Shown piece by piece: positions 26,232 through 33,766 of a stretch of 33,766 nucleotides of DNA; position 1 is the first letter of the stretch; the number at the start of each line of letters is the position of its first letter. The position numbers and the translations under genes were made by a program. Below the pieces are notes generated by a model. The model did not search any database. It worked only from the letters and a program-made list of their open reading frames with translations, and was not told the origin of the DNA. This DNA is from Rhodocyclaceae bacterium (GTDB lineage Bacteria; Pseudomonadota; Gammaproteobacteria; Burkholderiales; Rhodocyclaceae), in assembly GCA_018261935.1 (NCBI GenBank), contig JAGTRP010000031.1, positions 1-33,766 on the forward strand, written 5' to 3'.

Positions 26232-28694
26232 TCAAGACCCGTCCGCCGCCTGCACGGGCCGGACCCGGCGGCGGGTTTTTCCCTGGTGTTGCCTGACGAA
26301 GGCGGCGGCCTCCCCCGCCGGCAAGGGCTTGCTGAACAGGTAGCCCTGCAGGAAGTCGCAGCGCTGCGTGATGAGGAAGTCCCGCTGCGCTGGCGTTTCC
26401 ACGCCTTCGGCGACCACGGTCAGCCCCAGGGTGTGGGCCAGTGCGATGGTGGCGGCGCAGATGGCCACGTCGTTGGGGTCGGTCTCGATGTCGCGCACGA
26501 AGGACTGGTCCAGCTTGAGGGAGTCGATGGGCAGGCGCTTGAGATAGCTCAGGGAGGAGTAGCCGGTGCCGAAATCGTCGATGGCCAGGCGGATGCCCAG
26601 GTCGCGCAGGCTGACGAGCTGGCGGATGCTGGCTTCCGGATCGTGCATGGCCACCGATTCGGTGACTTCCAGCTCCAGGTCGCCGCCGGACAGGCCGTGC
26701 TCCGCCAGGGCCCGCTCGACGCTGTCGACCAGGGTCGGGGAGCGCAGCTGGGCGGCGGACACATTGACCGCGACGCTGATGCGGCCGAGGCCGCCCTCCC
26801 GCCAGGCCCGCAGCTGACGGCAGGCCTCGGCGACGACCCATTCGCCGATGGGCCGGATCAGGCCGCTCTCCTCGGCCAGGGGGATGAAGCGCGCCGGCGA
26901 CACCAGGCCGTCCCGGGGGTGGCGCCAGCGCAGCAGGGCCTCGAAGCGGACGAAGCGCCCCCGGCTGTCCACCTGGGGCTGGTAATGGAGCTCGAACTGC
27001 GCCTGTTCCAGGGCCCGGTGCAGGTCGCTCTCCAGCTGCATGCGCTCCAGCGCCACCCGGTTCTGGGAGGCGGCGAAGAACTTGATGGTGTTCCGGCCCT
27101 GGGCCTTGGCCTGGTACATGGCGGTGTCGGCGTTCTTCATCAGGGTCTCGGCGTCCTCGCCGTCGGCGGGGTAGAGAGCGATGCCGATGCTGGGGGTCGA
27201 GTGCAGCTCGCGGCCCTTGATGTAGTAGGGCTGGCGCAGCCGGGCCAGGATCTTTTCGGCGACGCGGACGGTGGTCGCCGTCCCGTCCACGTCGGTGAGG
27301 ACGACGACGAACTCGTCGCCCCCCTGGCGGGCGACGATGTCGCTGTCCCGCACGCTTTCCTTCAGGCGGGCGGCGACCTGGAGCAGCAGCTCGTCGCCCA
27401 CGCCGTGGCCCAGGGTGTCGTTGATGGTCTTGAAGCGGTCCAGGTCCATGAAGATCACCGCCAGGCCCCCTTGCTGCCGGCGCACCGTGGCCAGGGCCTG
27501 GTCCAGCCGCCCCTGCAGGCTGAAGCGGTTCTGCAGGCCGGTCAGGGTGTCGTGGTGGGCGAGGAATTCGAGCTGGGTGTCGGCCGCCTTCCTTTCTGTG
27601 ATGTCGCTGTAGATGCCGAGGACGCCGATCACCTGGTCGTTCTCGTCACGCAGGGGGACCTTGGAGGTCTGCAGCCAGATCGAGTGTCCGCCCGCCGAGG
27701 TCTGGGGCTCCTCGAACTCCAGTTTGGGCAAGCCGGATGCCATCACGTCGCGGTCGTCGGCCCGGTATTGCTCGGCCTGGTCCCGCCAGCTGACGTCGAA
27801 ATCGGTCAGGCCGACCAGTTCGGCGGGGTCGGCATAGCCCGCGTCCTGCGCGAACAGGGTATTGCAGCCCAGGTAGCGGCATTCCCGGTCTTTCCAGAAA
27901 ACCCGGACGGGGGCGTGTTCGATCACGGATCCAAGGAGTTCCTTCTGCTTCTTCATGTCCGCGGCGTTGCGCCGGTGCTCCTGGAGCAGCGCCCCGAGCT
28001 TGGCGGTCATGGAATTGATGCCCTGCTGGAGCAGCCCCAGCTCGTCCCGGGAGCCCGCCGGGATGCGCGCCTCGAGGGCGCCGTTCTCGACCTTTTTCAG
28101 CACCGCCAGGGACAAGGCCACCCGCCGGGTGATCAGGCGTTGGGAGACGAGGACGATGGCGGCGGAGCTGAGCAGGATGAACAGCAGGGAGCCCAGGAAA
28201 CCCCACAGGGCGATGGATCCCTTGAGGGCGTCGAGCCTGGCCGTGCTGACCGTGATGGCGGTGGAGAAGAGGGGCGATCCTCCGGAGCCGCCATGGATGT
28301 GGGCGACCCGGGTCAGGGTGTCCGGCCCTTCGATGAAGTATTCCTCGGCGGCGGTATCGGAGAACCAGGCCGGGTCGATGCCGGCCAGGTCCGCCACCGG
28401 CCGGCCCAGGTCGGCGGGCCGGGTGGCGACGATGACCCGGCCGCTGCCGCCGACGACCAGGCCGCGCAGATAGGGGGCGCCCAGCAGGTCTTCCATGAGG
28501 GACTGGCGGGAAACTACGCTCACCGCCAGCTCCTCGCTGGCGATCAGCTGGCCCACCAGGCTGATCCGGGTGTGCAGTTCCTCGTTGGCCGCCGAACTGA
28601 ATTTCTCCACGTAGAACCATCCCAGGGCGCCGAAGGCGGCCAGCTCGATGCCGACCACCAGCAGGGCGAGGCGGAGGATCAGTCCGAAGCGCAT
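26232..28694 (-). CDS. Membrane GGDEF/EAL c-di-GMP signalling protein with HAMP and PAS domains
   Basis: The 820-residue protein has a membrane span at about 5-27, a periplasmic sensor loop of about 135 residues, a second span at about 163-184, a HAMP domain (about 185-240), a PAS domain (about 250-370), GGDEF and EAL. The GGDEF motif is intact (458-462), with an intact RxxD I-site (R449-D452). The EAL domain keeps catalytic residues: E585 in EALLR, N644, E676/E679, D706-D707 in IDDFGTG, K727 and E763. It may therefore make and degrade c-di-GMP, or use one domain to control the other. The ATG lies 2 bases after the stop of the periplasmic binding-protein gene, so the two are almost certainly cotranslated. 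The tamB gene follows after 101 bp. Confidence 0.95.
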   Translation of the reverse strand: MRFGLILRLALLVVGIELAAFGALGWFYVEKFSSAANEELHTRISLVGQLIASEELAVSVVSRQSLMEDLLGAPYLRGLVVGGSGRVIVATRPADLGRPVADLAGIDPAWFSDTAAEEYFIEGPDTLTRVAHIHGGSGGSPLFSTAITVSTARLDALKGSIALWGFLGSLLFILLSSAAIVLVSQRLITRRVALSLAVLKKVENGALEARIPAGSRDELGLLQQGINSMTAKLGALLQEHRRNAADMKKQKELLGSVIEHAPVRVFWKDRECRYLGCNTLFAQDAGYADPAELVGLTDFDVSWRDQAEQYRADDRDVMASGLPKLEFEEPQTSAGGHSIWLQTSKVPLRDENDQVIGVLGIYSDITERKAADTQLEFLAHHDTLTGLQNRFSLQGRLDQALATVRRQQGGLAVIFMDLDRFKTINDTLGHGVGDELLLQVAARLKESVRDSDIVARQGGDEFVVVLTDVDGTATTVRVAEKILARLRQPYYIKGRELHSTPSIGIALYPADGEDAETLMKNADTAMYQAKAQGRNTIKFFAASQNRVALERMQLESDLHRALEQAQFELHYQPQVDSRGRFVRFEALLRWRHPRDGLVSPARFIPLAEESGLIRPIGEWVVAEACRQLRAWREGGLGRISVAVNVSAAQLRSPTLVDSVERALAEHGLSGGDLELEVTESVAMHDPEASIRQLVSLRDLGIRLAIDDFGTGYSSLSYLKRLPIDSLKLDQSFVRDIETDPNDVAICAATIALAHTLGLTVVAEGVETPAQRDFLITQRCDFLQGYLFSKPLPAGEAAAFVRQHQGKTRRRVRPVQAADGS

Positions 28695-28696
28695 GG

Positions 28697-29950
28697 TCAG
28701 GGAACGTAGCGGGGCGTGTCGGCCAGGGACTCCAGCCGGGTCGCGGCTTCCTTGCCGTAGCGCACCTGGTCGGGGGGCGTGTGCATGAGGATCTCGATGC
28801 CCTCGGCGGGGTTTTTCCTCCCCGGGTGCCAGGTGGCCACGTAAGTGCTCTGCTGCAGGTGGTGGCTGACCGGGTCCATCCAGGCGTCGGCGTCCTGCAT
28901 GCGCTCCCGGGCGGGGGAGCGGAATTTCTCCAGCTCGGCGATGACGACGTGGCTGTCGGTGGTGCCGGCCTTGCGGATGGCGTCGAACAGGGCCTTGGCC
29001 GCCAGGTAGGCGCCCTGGGTGACGTGGCCGGGGTAGTCGAGGCGGGTGTGGCCGTAGCGCTTGCGGTAACGGGCGACGAATTCCGCCGTCCCCGGCGTCT
29101 TCAGGTTCCAGGACCACTTGACGCCGAACAGGGGCCGGGGCGTGCCGGGGGCCGGATAGAGGTCTTCCCAGTCCACCTCGCCCACCACCCAGTGCTGCTT
29201 CTTCAGGGTTTCCGGCGGAACCTGGGCGAACAGCTTCATCTGGTTGTCGCCGCTGATATTGACCGCCACCACGTCGGCGGCATGGGCGGCCACCTGCCGG
29301 AGGATGGCCGCCGGGTCGGGGAGGGTCTCGGGGGCGATGATCTCGCCGACGACGGTGCCGCCGTTGGCGGCGATGTAGGGCCGCGAGGCGGCGGCGCTGC
29401 TGCGGCCCCACTCGTCGTCCTCGGTGAGCAGCACCACCCGTTTCGACTTGCTCCGGGAAAGGGCGTACTTGAGCAGCGTCTGGTTGTAGTTGGCGGCGTT
29501 GGCGTCGAAGACGAACTTGGTGCGGTGGGCGTTTTCCACCGCTTCCGACGGTGCCGAGGAATTGGTGTTGATGAAGATGACCCCGTGGCGCTGGCTCACA
29601 GCCGACATGGCGGCGGCGATGCCGGAGTTGATCGCCCCGACCATGAAGCCGATGCGGGTTTCCCGGATCAGCTCCTCGGCTACCCCGGCGGCGGCACGGA
29701 CATCCATGCCCGGGTCCCGGGACACCAGGACCAGTTCGCGCCCCAGGAGGCCGCCCTGGGCATTGAATTCGTCCACCGCCATCTCCACCCCGCGGCGGTC
29801 GGCTTCGGCATGGAGGGCGAAGCGTCCGGTGGTGGTGGCTACATGGGCGACGACGATGGGCGGCGCCTTGGGAGCCGCGACTGCCGCCGGTGGTACGGAG
29901 GACGCGGCGAGCAGCGCGATGGCCAGAATCCCGCGTTTCAGCATTTCCAT
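28697..29950 (-). CDS. Periplasmic branched-chain-amino-acid-type solute-binding protein
   Basis: The 417-residue protein has a signal peptide (residues 1-26, LKRGILAIALLAASSVPPAAVAA) and the two-lobed fold of type-I solute-binding proteins: PIVVAHVATTTGRFALHAEAD, GVEMAVDEFNAQGGLLGRELVLVSRDPG, FINTNSSAPSE and VVLLTEDDEWG. The family binds amino acids, amides or similar small ligands for ABC importers. No ABC permease or ATPase gene is nearby; the next gene, 2 bases downstream, encodes a GGDEF/EAL protein with a periplasmic loop. That arrangement suggests ligand sensing more than transport. The ATG at 29950 has AGAGGA about 10 bases upstream; an in-frame ATG seven codons earlier is less well placed. 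Confidence 0.93.
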   Translation of the reverse strand: MEMLKRGILAIALLAASSVPPAAVAAPKAPPIVVAHVATTTGRFALHAEADRRGVEMAVDEFNAQGGLLGRELVLVSRDPGMDVRAAAGVAEELIRETRIGFMVGAINSGIAAAMSAVSQRHGVIFINTNSSAPSEAVENAHRTKFVFDANAANYNQTLLKYALSRSKSKRVVLLTEDDEWGRSSAAASRPYIAANGGTVVGEIIAPETLPDPAAILRQVAAHAADVVAVNISGDNQMKLFAQVPPETLKKQHWVVGEVDWEDLYPAPGTPRPLFGVKWSWNLKTPGTAEFVARYRKRYGHTRLDYPGHVTQGAYLAAKALFDAIRKAGTTDSHVVIAELEKFRSPARERMQDADAWMDPVSHHLQQSTYVATWHPGRKNPAEGIEILMHTPPDQVRYGKEAATRLESLADTPRYVP

Positions 29951-29992
29951 GGCAAACAATCCTCTCGGCATGTCGACGCAGGCAGGGAATAT

Positions 29993-30026
29993 GACAGTAG
30001 CGCGCCTACATATAAGACTGTAGCGC
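29993..30026. promoter_or_regulatory. AT-rich control region with 11-base direct repeat
   Basis: GACAGTAGCGC (29993-30003) and GACTGTAGCGC (30016-30026) are identical at 10 of 11 bases and are 23 bp apart, close to two DNA turns. Between them lies CTACATATAAGA, the most AT-rich stretch of the 119-bp gap between cheR and the binding-protein gene. It probably holds the promoter of the binding-protein/GGDEF-EAL unit, with the repeat as a possible operator. No clear -35/-10 pair stands out. Confidence 0.4.
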
Positions 30027-30069
30027 AAAGAGGGGGGGCACGAAAATTCCGGGCCCCGCGCCAGCGGTT

Positions 30070-30876
30070 TCAGGGCTTCCGGTAGATGGTCGGACGGACG
30101 ATCTGCAGGGCCTCGGTGATACCGTTCAGGGTTTCCGAATGGCCGACGATGAAATGGCCCCCGGGCTTCAGGTGGGGCAGCAGGTTCGCGACCACCTGGC
30201 GCTTGGTCTCGGGGTCGAAATAGATCATCACGTTGCGCAGGAAGATGACCTCGAAATGGCCGACGGCCGCATCCACGGGCCGGGTCAGGTTGATCTGCTC
30301 GAAGCTCACGTGCTCGCGGATTTCCGGGGCGATCATGAAGGAGCCGGCCTGGGAGCGCACCCCCTTCAGGCAGTACCTGCCGAGGAACTCCGGGGGAATG
30401 CCCTCGTGGCGCTCCATGGGATAGCGGCCGGTGCGGGCCTTGGCCAGGACCCGGGTGCTGATGTCGGAACCGAAGACTTCCCACGGCGCATCCGGGAGAT
30501 GCTCCGCCAGCACCATGGCCATGCTGTAGGCCTCCTCGCCGCTGGAGCTGGCGGCGCTCCAGATGCGGAATAGGGTGGCGCTGCGGCGCCGGGCCAGGAC
30601 CTCATCCCGCAGGAAGTCGAAGTGGGTCGGCTCCCGGAAGAAATAGGTCTCGTTGGTGGTCAGGAGATCCACCATGATCTGCACTTCGTCCGGATGCTCG
30701 CCGCCGGCCAGGAAGCGGTAATACTGGGTGAAGGAGGTGAAGCCGTAGTGGTTCAGGCGGCGCTGCAGGCGGCCCACCAGCAGGGGCTGCTTGGAGTCGG
30801 CCAGGCAGATGCCGGCCAGCTTGTAGATGAGGCGCTGGAAGAGGGTGAATTCCCGGTCGGTGACGCTGAATTCCAT
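30070..30876 (-). CDS. cheR: Chemotaxis receptor methyltransferase CheR
   Basis: The 268-residue protein has the CheR N-terminal helical domain (about 1-70) and the SAM-dependent methyltransferase domain. Motifs include LLTTNETYFFREPTHFDFLR (the invariant NETxFFR), IWSAASSSGEEAYSMAMVL (SAM-binding), VFGSDIS, and FLRNVMIYFD near the end. It transfers methyl groups from SAM to receptor glutamates and opposes CheB, which is encoded at the other end of the window. The start overlaps the cheD stop by one base (TGATG), so translation is coupled. It has no TPR extension. It is the last chemotaxis gene of the right-hand half-operon. Confidence 0.97.
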   Translation of the reverse strand: MEFSVTDREFTLFQRLIYKLAGICLADSKQPLLVGRLQRRLNHYGFTSFTQYYRFLAGGEHPDEVQIMVDLLTTNETYFFREPTHFDFLRDEVLARRRSATLFRIWSAASSSGEEAYSMAMVLAEHLPDAPWEVFGSDISTRVLAKARTGRYPMERHEGIPPEFLGRYCLKGVRSQAGSFMIAPEIREHVSFEQINLTRPVDAAVGHFEVIFLRNVMIYFDPETKRQVVANLLPHLKPGGHFIVGHSETLNGITEALQIVRPTIYRKP

Positions 30877-31472
30877 CAGAACAGCTCGATCTTCTTGCCG
30901 CTGGCTTCAGGCTGCTGCCGCAGCGCATCGGCATAGGCCTTCTCTTCCCGCTCCACCGTCTTGGCGTCCACCAGGCTGCTGGCCATGCGCTTGCACCAGG
31001 CGTCGCCGGTGTCCGGTATCAGCACCACCTTCCGCGACCAGGGGCCGAGGAAGTCCGAGGCGACCAGGGGAATCCGCTCCCGCTCCAGCCATTCCCGGGT
31101 GAAGTCGGCATTGCGCTTGCCGATGGCGAAGGCCGGGGGCACGGCATCCACCACGGTGCCGCCGCCGAAGGCCTTGGCCTGGATGCGCCGCCGATCCGCC
31201 CCCCGGGCTAGGAGGGCGTTGAGCAGCGAGGTCATGCAGGCGTCGCCGGCGAGCAGCATGTCATCGTCGCTGTGGCTGCCCCTGCTCATGGTGGGCAGCA
31301 TGAAATGGTTCATGCCGGCGACCCGCAGGACGCCGTCGAACAGGCAGACCGCGACGCAGGAGCCGAGGAGGGTGGCGATGGGGCGGGCCGACTCGACCAC
31401 CCACTCGCCGGGGTGGATGACTCGCGCCAGGCGTTCGATTTCGCGGACCGGCAGGCTGGCGTAGTCGACCAT
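30876..31472 (-). CDS. cheD: Chemoreceptor glutamine deamidase CheD
   Basis: The 198-residue product carries the CheD signature: VIHPGEWVVESARPIATLLGSCVAVCLFD with catalytic Cys-39, then GMNHFMLP with His-56, and the GGGTVVDA and IGKRNADFTREWLERERIPLVASDFLG blocks. CheD converts specific receptor glutamines to glutamates. The ATG at 31472 is used; a GTG nine codons upstream (31499) is an alternative, and neither has a strong ribosome-binding site. The gene lies between cheW and cheR. A basic, Lys-rich end (KKIELF) closes the protein. Confidence 0.95.
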   Translation of the reverse strand: MVDYASLPVREIERLARVIHPGEWVVESARPIATLLGSCVAVCLFDGVLRVAGMNHFMLPTMSRGSHSDDDMLLAGDACMTSLLNALLARGADRRRIQAKAFGGGTVVDAVPPAFAIGKRNADFTREWLERERIPLVASDFLGPWSRKVVLIPDTGDAWCKRMASSLVDAKTVEREEKAYADALRQQPEASGKKIELF

Positions 31473-31526
31473 GATGGGTATCGGCCGGCGGGGCGGCACC
31501 CTGAGGGCGCCGTCCCCGGCCGCGAC

Positions 31527-32093
31527 TCAGGCGGTGGCGTCGGCGGTGGCGGCCGCCTCCCCGTTGGCCATCTGGGTGAGCATGGCCATTTCTTCGGTGG
31601 ACAGGACCCTGGCGACATTGAGGATGATGACGAACTTGCCGCCGACCTTGCCCATGCCGTCGATGAAGTCGGTGCGGATCTTGGCGCCGAAGGCCGGCGG
31701 CGGCTCGATTTCGCTGCCGGCGATCTCCAGCACCTCGGATACCGCGTCGACCATGATCCCCACGTCCTGCTTCTGGTCCGCGTCATGCATCTCGATGATG
31801 ACGATGCAGCTGCGGCGGCCGACCGTGGTCGGCTCGCCGCCGAAGCGGCAGGACAGGTCGATGACCGGTACCACCGCTCCGCGCAGGTTGATCACGCCGC
31901 GGATGAAATTCGGCATCATCGGGATGTTGGTGATGGTGCCGAACTCCAGGATCTCCTTCACGTTCAGGATGGCGACAGCGAACATCTTGCTGCCCAGCGA
32001 GAAGGTCAGGTACTGCTGCAGGGCGATATCGGCCGCCCCGGCCACGACGGCGGGCGCTTGAGCATGTGGTTGGCTGGTTCTTGCTTGCTCCAT
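31527..32093 (-). CDS. cheW: Chemotaxis coupling protein CheW
   Basis: The 188-residue protein is a single CheW domain: QQYLTFSLGSKMFAVAILNVKEIL at the start, IPMMPNFIRGVINLRGAVVPVIDL in the middle and VGIMVDAVSEVLEI later. These are the strands that contact receptors and the CheA P5 domain. It has an N-terminal extension of about 25 residues and an Ala-rich C-terminal tail. It is the only cheW in the window, so it presumably couples the receptors to the CheA encoded at 1043, about 28 kb away. It starts 14 bases after the receptor gene stop. Confidence 0.97.
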   Translation of the reverse strand: MEQARTSQPHAQAPAVVAGAADIALQQYLTFSLGSKMFAVAILNVKEILEFGTITNIPMMPNFIRGVINLRGAVVPVIDLSCRFGGEPTTVGRRSCIVIIEMHDADQKQDVGIMVDAVSEVLEIAGSEIEPPPAFGAKIRTDFIDGMGKVGGKFVIILNVARVLSTEEMAMLTQMANGEAAATADATA

Positions 32094-32107
32094 GTTATGT
32101 CCTCGAC

Positions 32108-33766
32108 TCAGAATTTCTCGAAGTCCGCTTCGCCAGCCGACACGGCGCGGGTGCTGGAACGTGACTTCCCGGCGGGCCGCGCTGCAGCGGCGCTGCTGGA
32201 AGCCGCGGCCCGGTTGCCGCCCTGGCCGGCGTCATCGACCGTGAAGAAGCCCATGAGCTGCTGCAGCTGACCGGCCTGTCCGCCCAGTTCCTCGGCGGTG
32301 GCAGCCAGTTCTTCCGAGGCCGAAGCGTTCTGCTGGGTGGCCTTGTTGAGCTGCCCCATGGCGTTGTTGATCTGCACCACGCCGGTGGATTGCTCTTCGG
32401 AAGCCGAAGCGATTTCCTGGACGAGGTCCGAGGTCTTCTGGATGGACGGGACGATTTCGGTGAGCAGCTGCCCGGCCTTCTCGGCCAGCTTGACGCTGGA
32501 GCCGGCCACTTCGCCGATCTCCTGGGCCGCCACCTGGCTTCTTTCGGCCAGCTTGCGCACTTCCGCCGCCACCACCGCGAAGCCCTTGCCGTGCTCGCCG
32601 GCCCGCGCCGCCTCGATGGCCGCGTTGAGGGCCAGGAGGTTGGTCTGGTAGGCGATGTCGTCGATGATGCCGATCTTGTCGGCAATGGACTTCATGGCCT
32701 CCACCGTCTTGCCCACCGCGTCGCCGCCTTCACCGGCTTCCTTGGCAGCTTTCGATGCCATGTTGTCGGTGACCTTGGCGTTCTCGGTGTTCTGGGCCAC
32801 GGAGGTGGTCATTTCTTCCAGGGACGCCGTGGTTTCCTCGACGCTGGCCGCCTGTTCGCTGGAGGACTGGCTCAGGGTCTGGGCCGTGGCCGAGACCTGG
32901 CCGGAGGCGTTGGTCAGCGCATCGGCAGCGGCGATGATCTGGGAGATCGTCTCCGACAGGCGGGCGATGGTGTTGTTGATGGCATCCTTGAGGACCTTGA
33001 AGTCGCCCTGGTAGTCCTTGGCGATGGTCTCGGTCATGTCGCCCTTTTCCATGGCTGCCATGACGCGCTGGACATCGTTGATCGGGGCGATGACCGCATC
33101 CAGGGTGTCGTTGACCCCCTGCACGACCTTCCTGAAGTCGCCCTGGTGCTTGCCGGCGTCGGCCCGGGTTTCGAGCTTGCCGGCGACGGCGGCGGCGGCC
33201 AGGAGATTGGCGTCCGCCACCAGGGCATTGACCGCCTCGATGGCCTGGTTGAGGTTGTTCTTGATGTTGTTGAAATCGCCGTTGTAGGTGTCGGTGATCT
33301 TGGCCGGGATGTTGCCCTTGGAGATGTCGTCCACGTACTTGGCGGCGACGTTCAGCGGCCCGATGACCGCATCCAGGGTGTTGTTCACCCCCTGGACGAT
33401 GGCCTGGTAGTCGCCCTGGTAGCGGGAAGCATCCGCCCGGGTGGCGAGCCGGCCCTCGACGGCGGCGGTTTCCAGGCCCTTGGCCTCGGCGACCAGGGCA
33501 TTGATGGCTTCGATCGCCTGGTTGAGATTGTTCTTGATGGTGTTGAAGTCGCCGTTGTAGTTGTCGGTGATCTTGGGCGGCATGTCGCCCTTGGAGATGC
33601 GATCCACATAGTCGGCGGCCACATTGAGCGGCCCGATGACCGCGTCGAGAGTGTCGTCCACCCCCTGCACGATCTTCCGGAAGTCGCCCTGGTGCTTGCT
33701 GGCATCCGCCCGGGTAGCCAGCTTCCCGGCCACGGCGGCGGCGGCCAGCATGTTGGCATCCGCGAC
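32108..33766 (-). CDS. Methyl-accepting chemotaxis protein with poly-HAMP repeats (partial, 5' end outside)
   Basis: The frame is open from the right window edge to the stop at 32108, giving at least 552 residues. The N-terminal visible part is three consecutive 91-residue repeats, each resembling a pair of HAMP modules (key strings [44 protein letters not shown]). A fourth repeat seems to begin beyond the edge (VADANM continues the pattern). The signalling domain follows, with the hairpin tip [21 protein letters not shown] and then [24 protein letters not shown], which contact CheA/CheW. The C-terminus (EADFEKF) has no CheR-binding pentapeptide. No membrane span is visible; it may be upstream or absent. 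The arm sequence resembles the receptor at the left edge. Confidence 0.95.
   Translation of the reverse strand, partial: VADANMLAAAAVAGKLATRADASKHQGDFRKIVQGVDDTLDAVIGPLNVAADYVDRISKGDMPPKITDNYNGDFNTIKNNLNQAIEAINALVAEAKGLETAAVEGRLATRADASRYQGDYQAIVQGVNNTLDAVIGPLNVAAKYVDDISKGNIPAKITDTYNGDFNNIKNNLNQAIEAVNALVADANLLAAAAVAGKLETRADAGKHQGDFRKVVQGVNDTLDAVIAPINDVQRVMAAMEKGDMTETIAKDYQGDFKVLKDAINNTIARLSETISQIIAAADALTNASGQVSATAQTLSQSSSEQAASVEETTASLEEMTTSVAQNTENAKVTDNMASKAAKEAGEGGDAVGKTVEAMKSIADKIGIIDDIAYQTNLLALNAAIEAARAGEHGKGFAVVAAEVRKLAERSQVAAQEIGEVAGSSVKLAEKAGQLLTEIVPSIQKTSDLVQEIASASEEQSTGVVQINNAMGQLNKATQQNASASEELAATAEELGGQAGQLQQLMGFFTVDDAGQGGNRAAASSSAAAARPAGKSRSSTRAVSAGEADFEKF
32930..33748 (-). repeat. 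Three tandem 273-bp coding repeats (HAMP-pair units)
   Basis: The units occupy 33476-33748, 33203-33475 and 32930-33202, each 91 codons. The strings ATRADAS, ATRADAS and ETRADAG recur with exact 91-residue spacing. Units 1 and 2 are most similar; unit 3 diverges in its second half, where it joins the signalling coiled coil. The same frame continues to the window edge with the expected end of another unit, so the array extends to the right. Confidence 0.85.

Noticed and set aside
32930-33766. Regular repeats at the right edge as a possible CRISPR array
   Set aside because: The 273-bp period is in frame, coding and similar along its whole length, with no spacer/repeat structure.

Overview
The window is very GC-rich (roughly 70% by eye), densely coded DNA from a Gram-negative bacterium. 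An outer-membrane autotransporter barrel, a TamB homologue, a complete che gene set and sigma-54 regulation all point to Proteobacteria. Overall gene style fits a Betaproteobacterium of the Rhodocyclales type, but that placement is inference. I found no tRNA, rRNA, CRISPR array, transposase, integrase or phage gene.

Layout. (1) 1-4158, plus strand: half of a chemosensory gene set (3' end of a receptor gene, cheY, a STAS-domain gene, cheA, cheB). (2) 4182-5981, plus: an autotransporter-type outer-membrane protein. (3) 6220-6408, plus: a doubtful small ORF behind a sigma-54-like promoter. (4) 6402-8523, minus: kaiC then kaiB. (5) 8709-12320, plus: a large membrane hybrid histidine kinase divergent from kaiC, with a 10-bp perfect inverted repeat between them, followed by a PAS/sigma-54 activator (12354-13787). 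(6) 13800-14474, minus: a UPF0149 (YecA/YgfB-like) protein. Divergent from it are a soluble PAS histidine kinase and a translationally coupled 65-residue single-span membrane protein. (7) 16325-19756, plus: a GntP-family permease and a fused acyl-CoA/ketoacid CoA-transferase, probably a short-chain (hydroxy)acid uptake and activation operon and a plausible target of the sigma-54 activator. (8) 19887-20906, plus: a soluble diguanylate cyclase. (9) 20927-21475, minus, and 21610-22503, plus: a peroxiredoxin-like protein divergent from an AraC-type regulator. (10) 22432-29950, minus: a periplasmic ligand-binding protein, a membrane GGDEF/EAL protein and TamB. (11) 30070-33766, minus: the other half of the chemosensory set (poly-HAMP receptor, cheW, cheD, cheR).

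Functionally this is mainly a signal-transduction neighbourhood. The two che half-operons face each other about 26 kb apart and together hold one copy each of cheY, A, W, B, D and R plus two receptor genes. Between them lie two c-di-GMP enzymes, two histidine kinases, a KaiBC module and two transcription regulators. The least ordinary parts are the KaiC-KaiB/hybrid-kinase locus with its inverted repeat, the solute-binding protein paired with a GGDEF/EAL protein rather than with a transporter, the STAS gene inside the che operon, and the poly-HAMP receptor built from near-identical 91-residue repeats.
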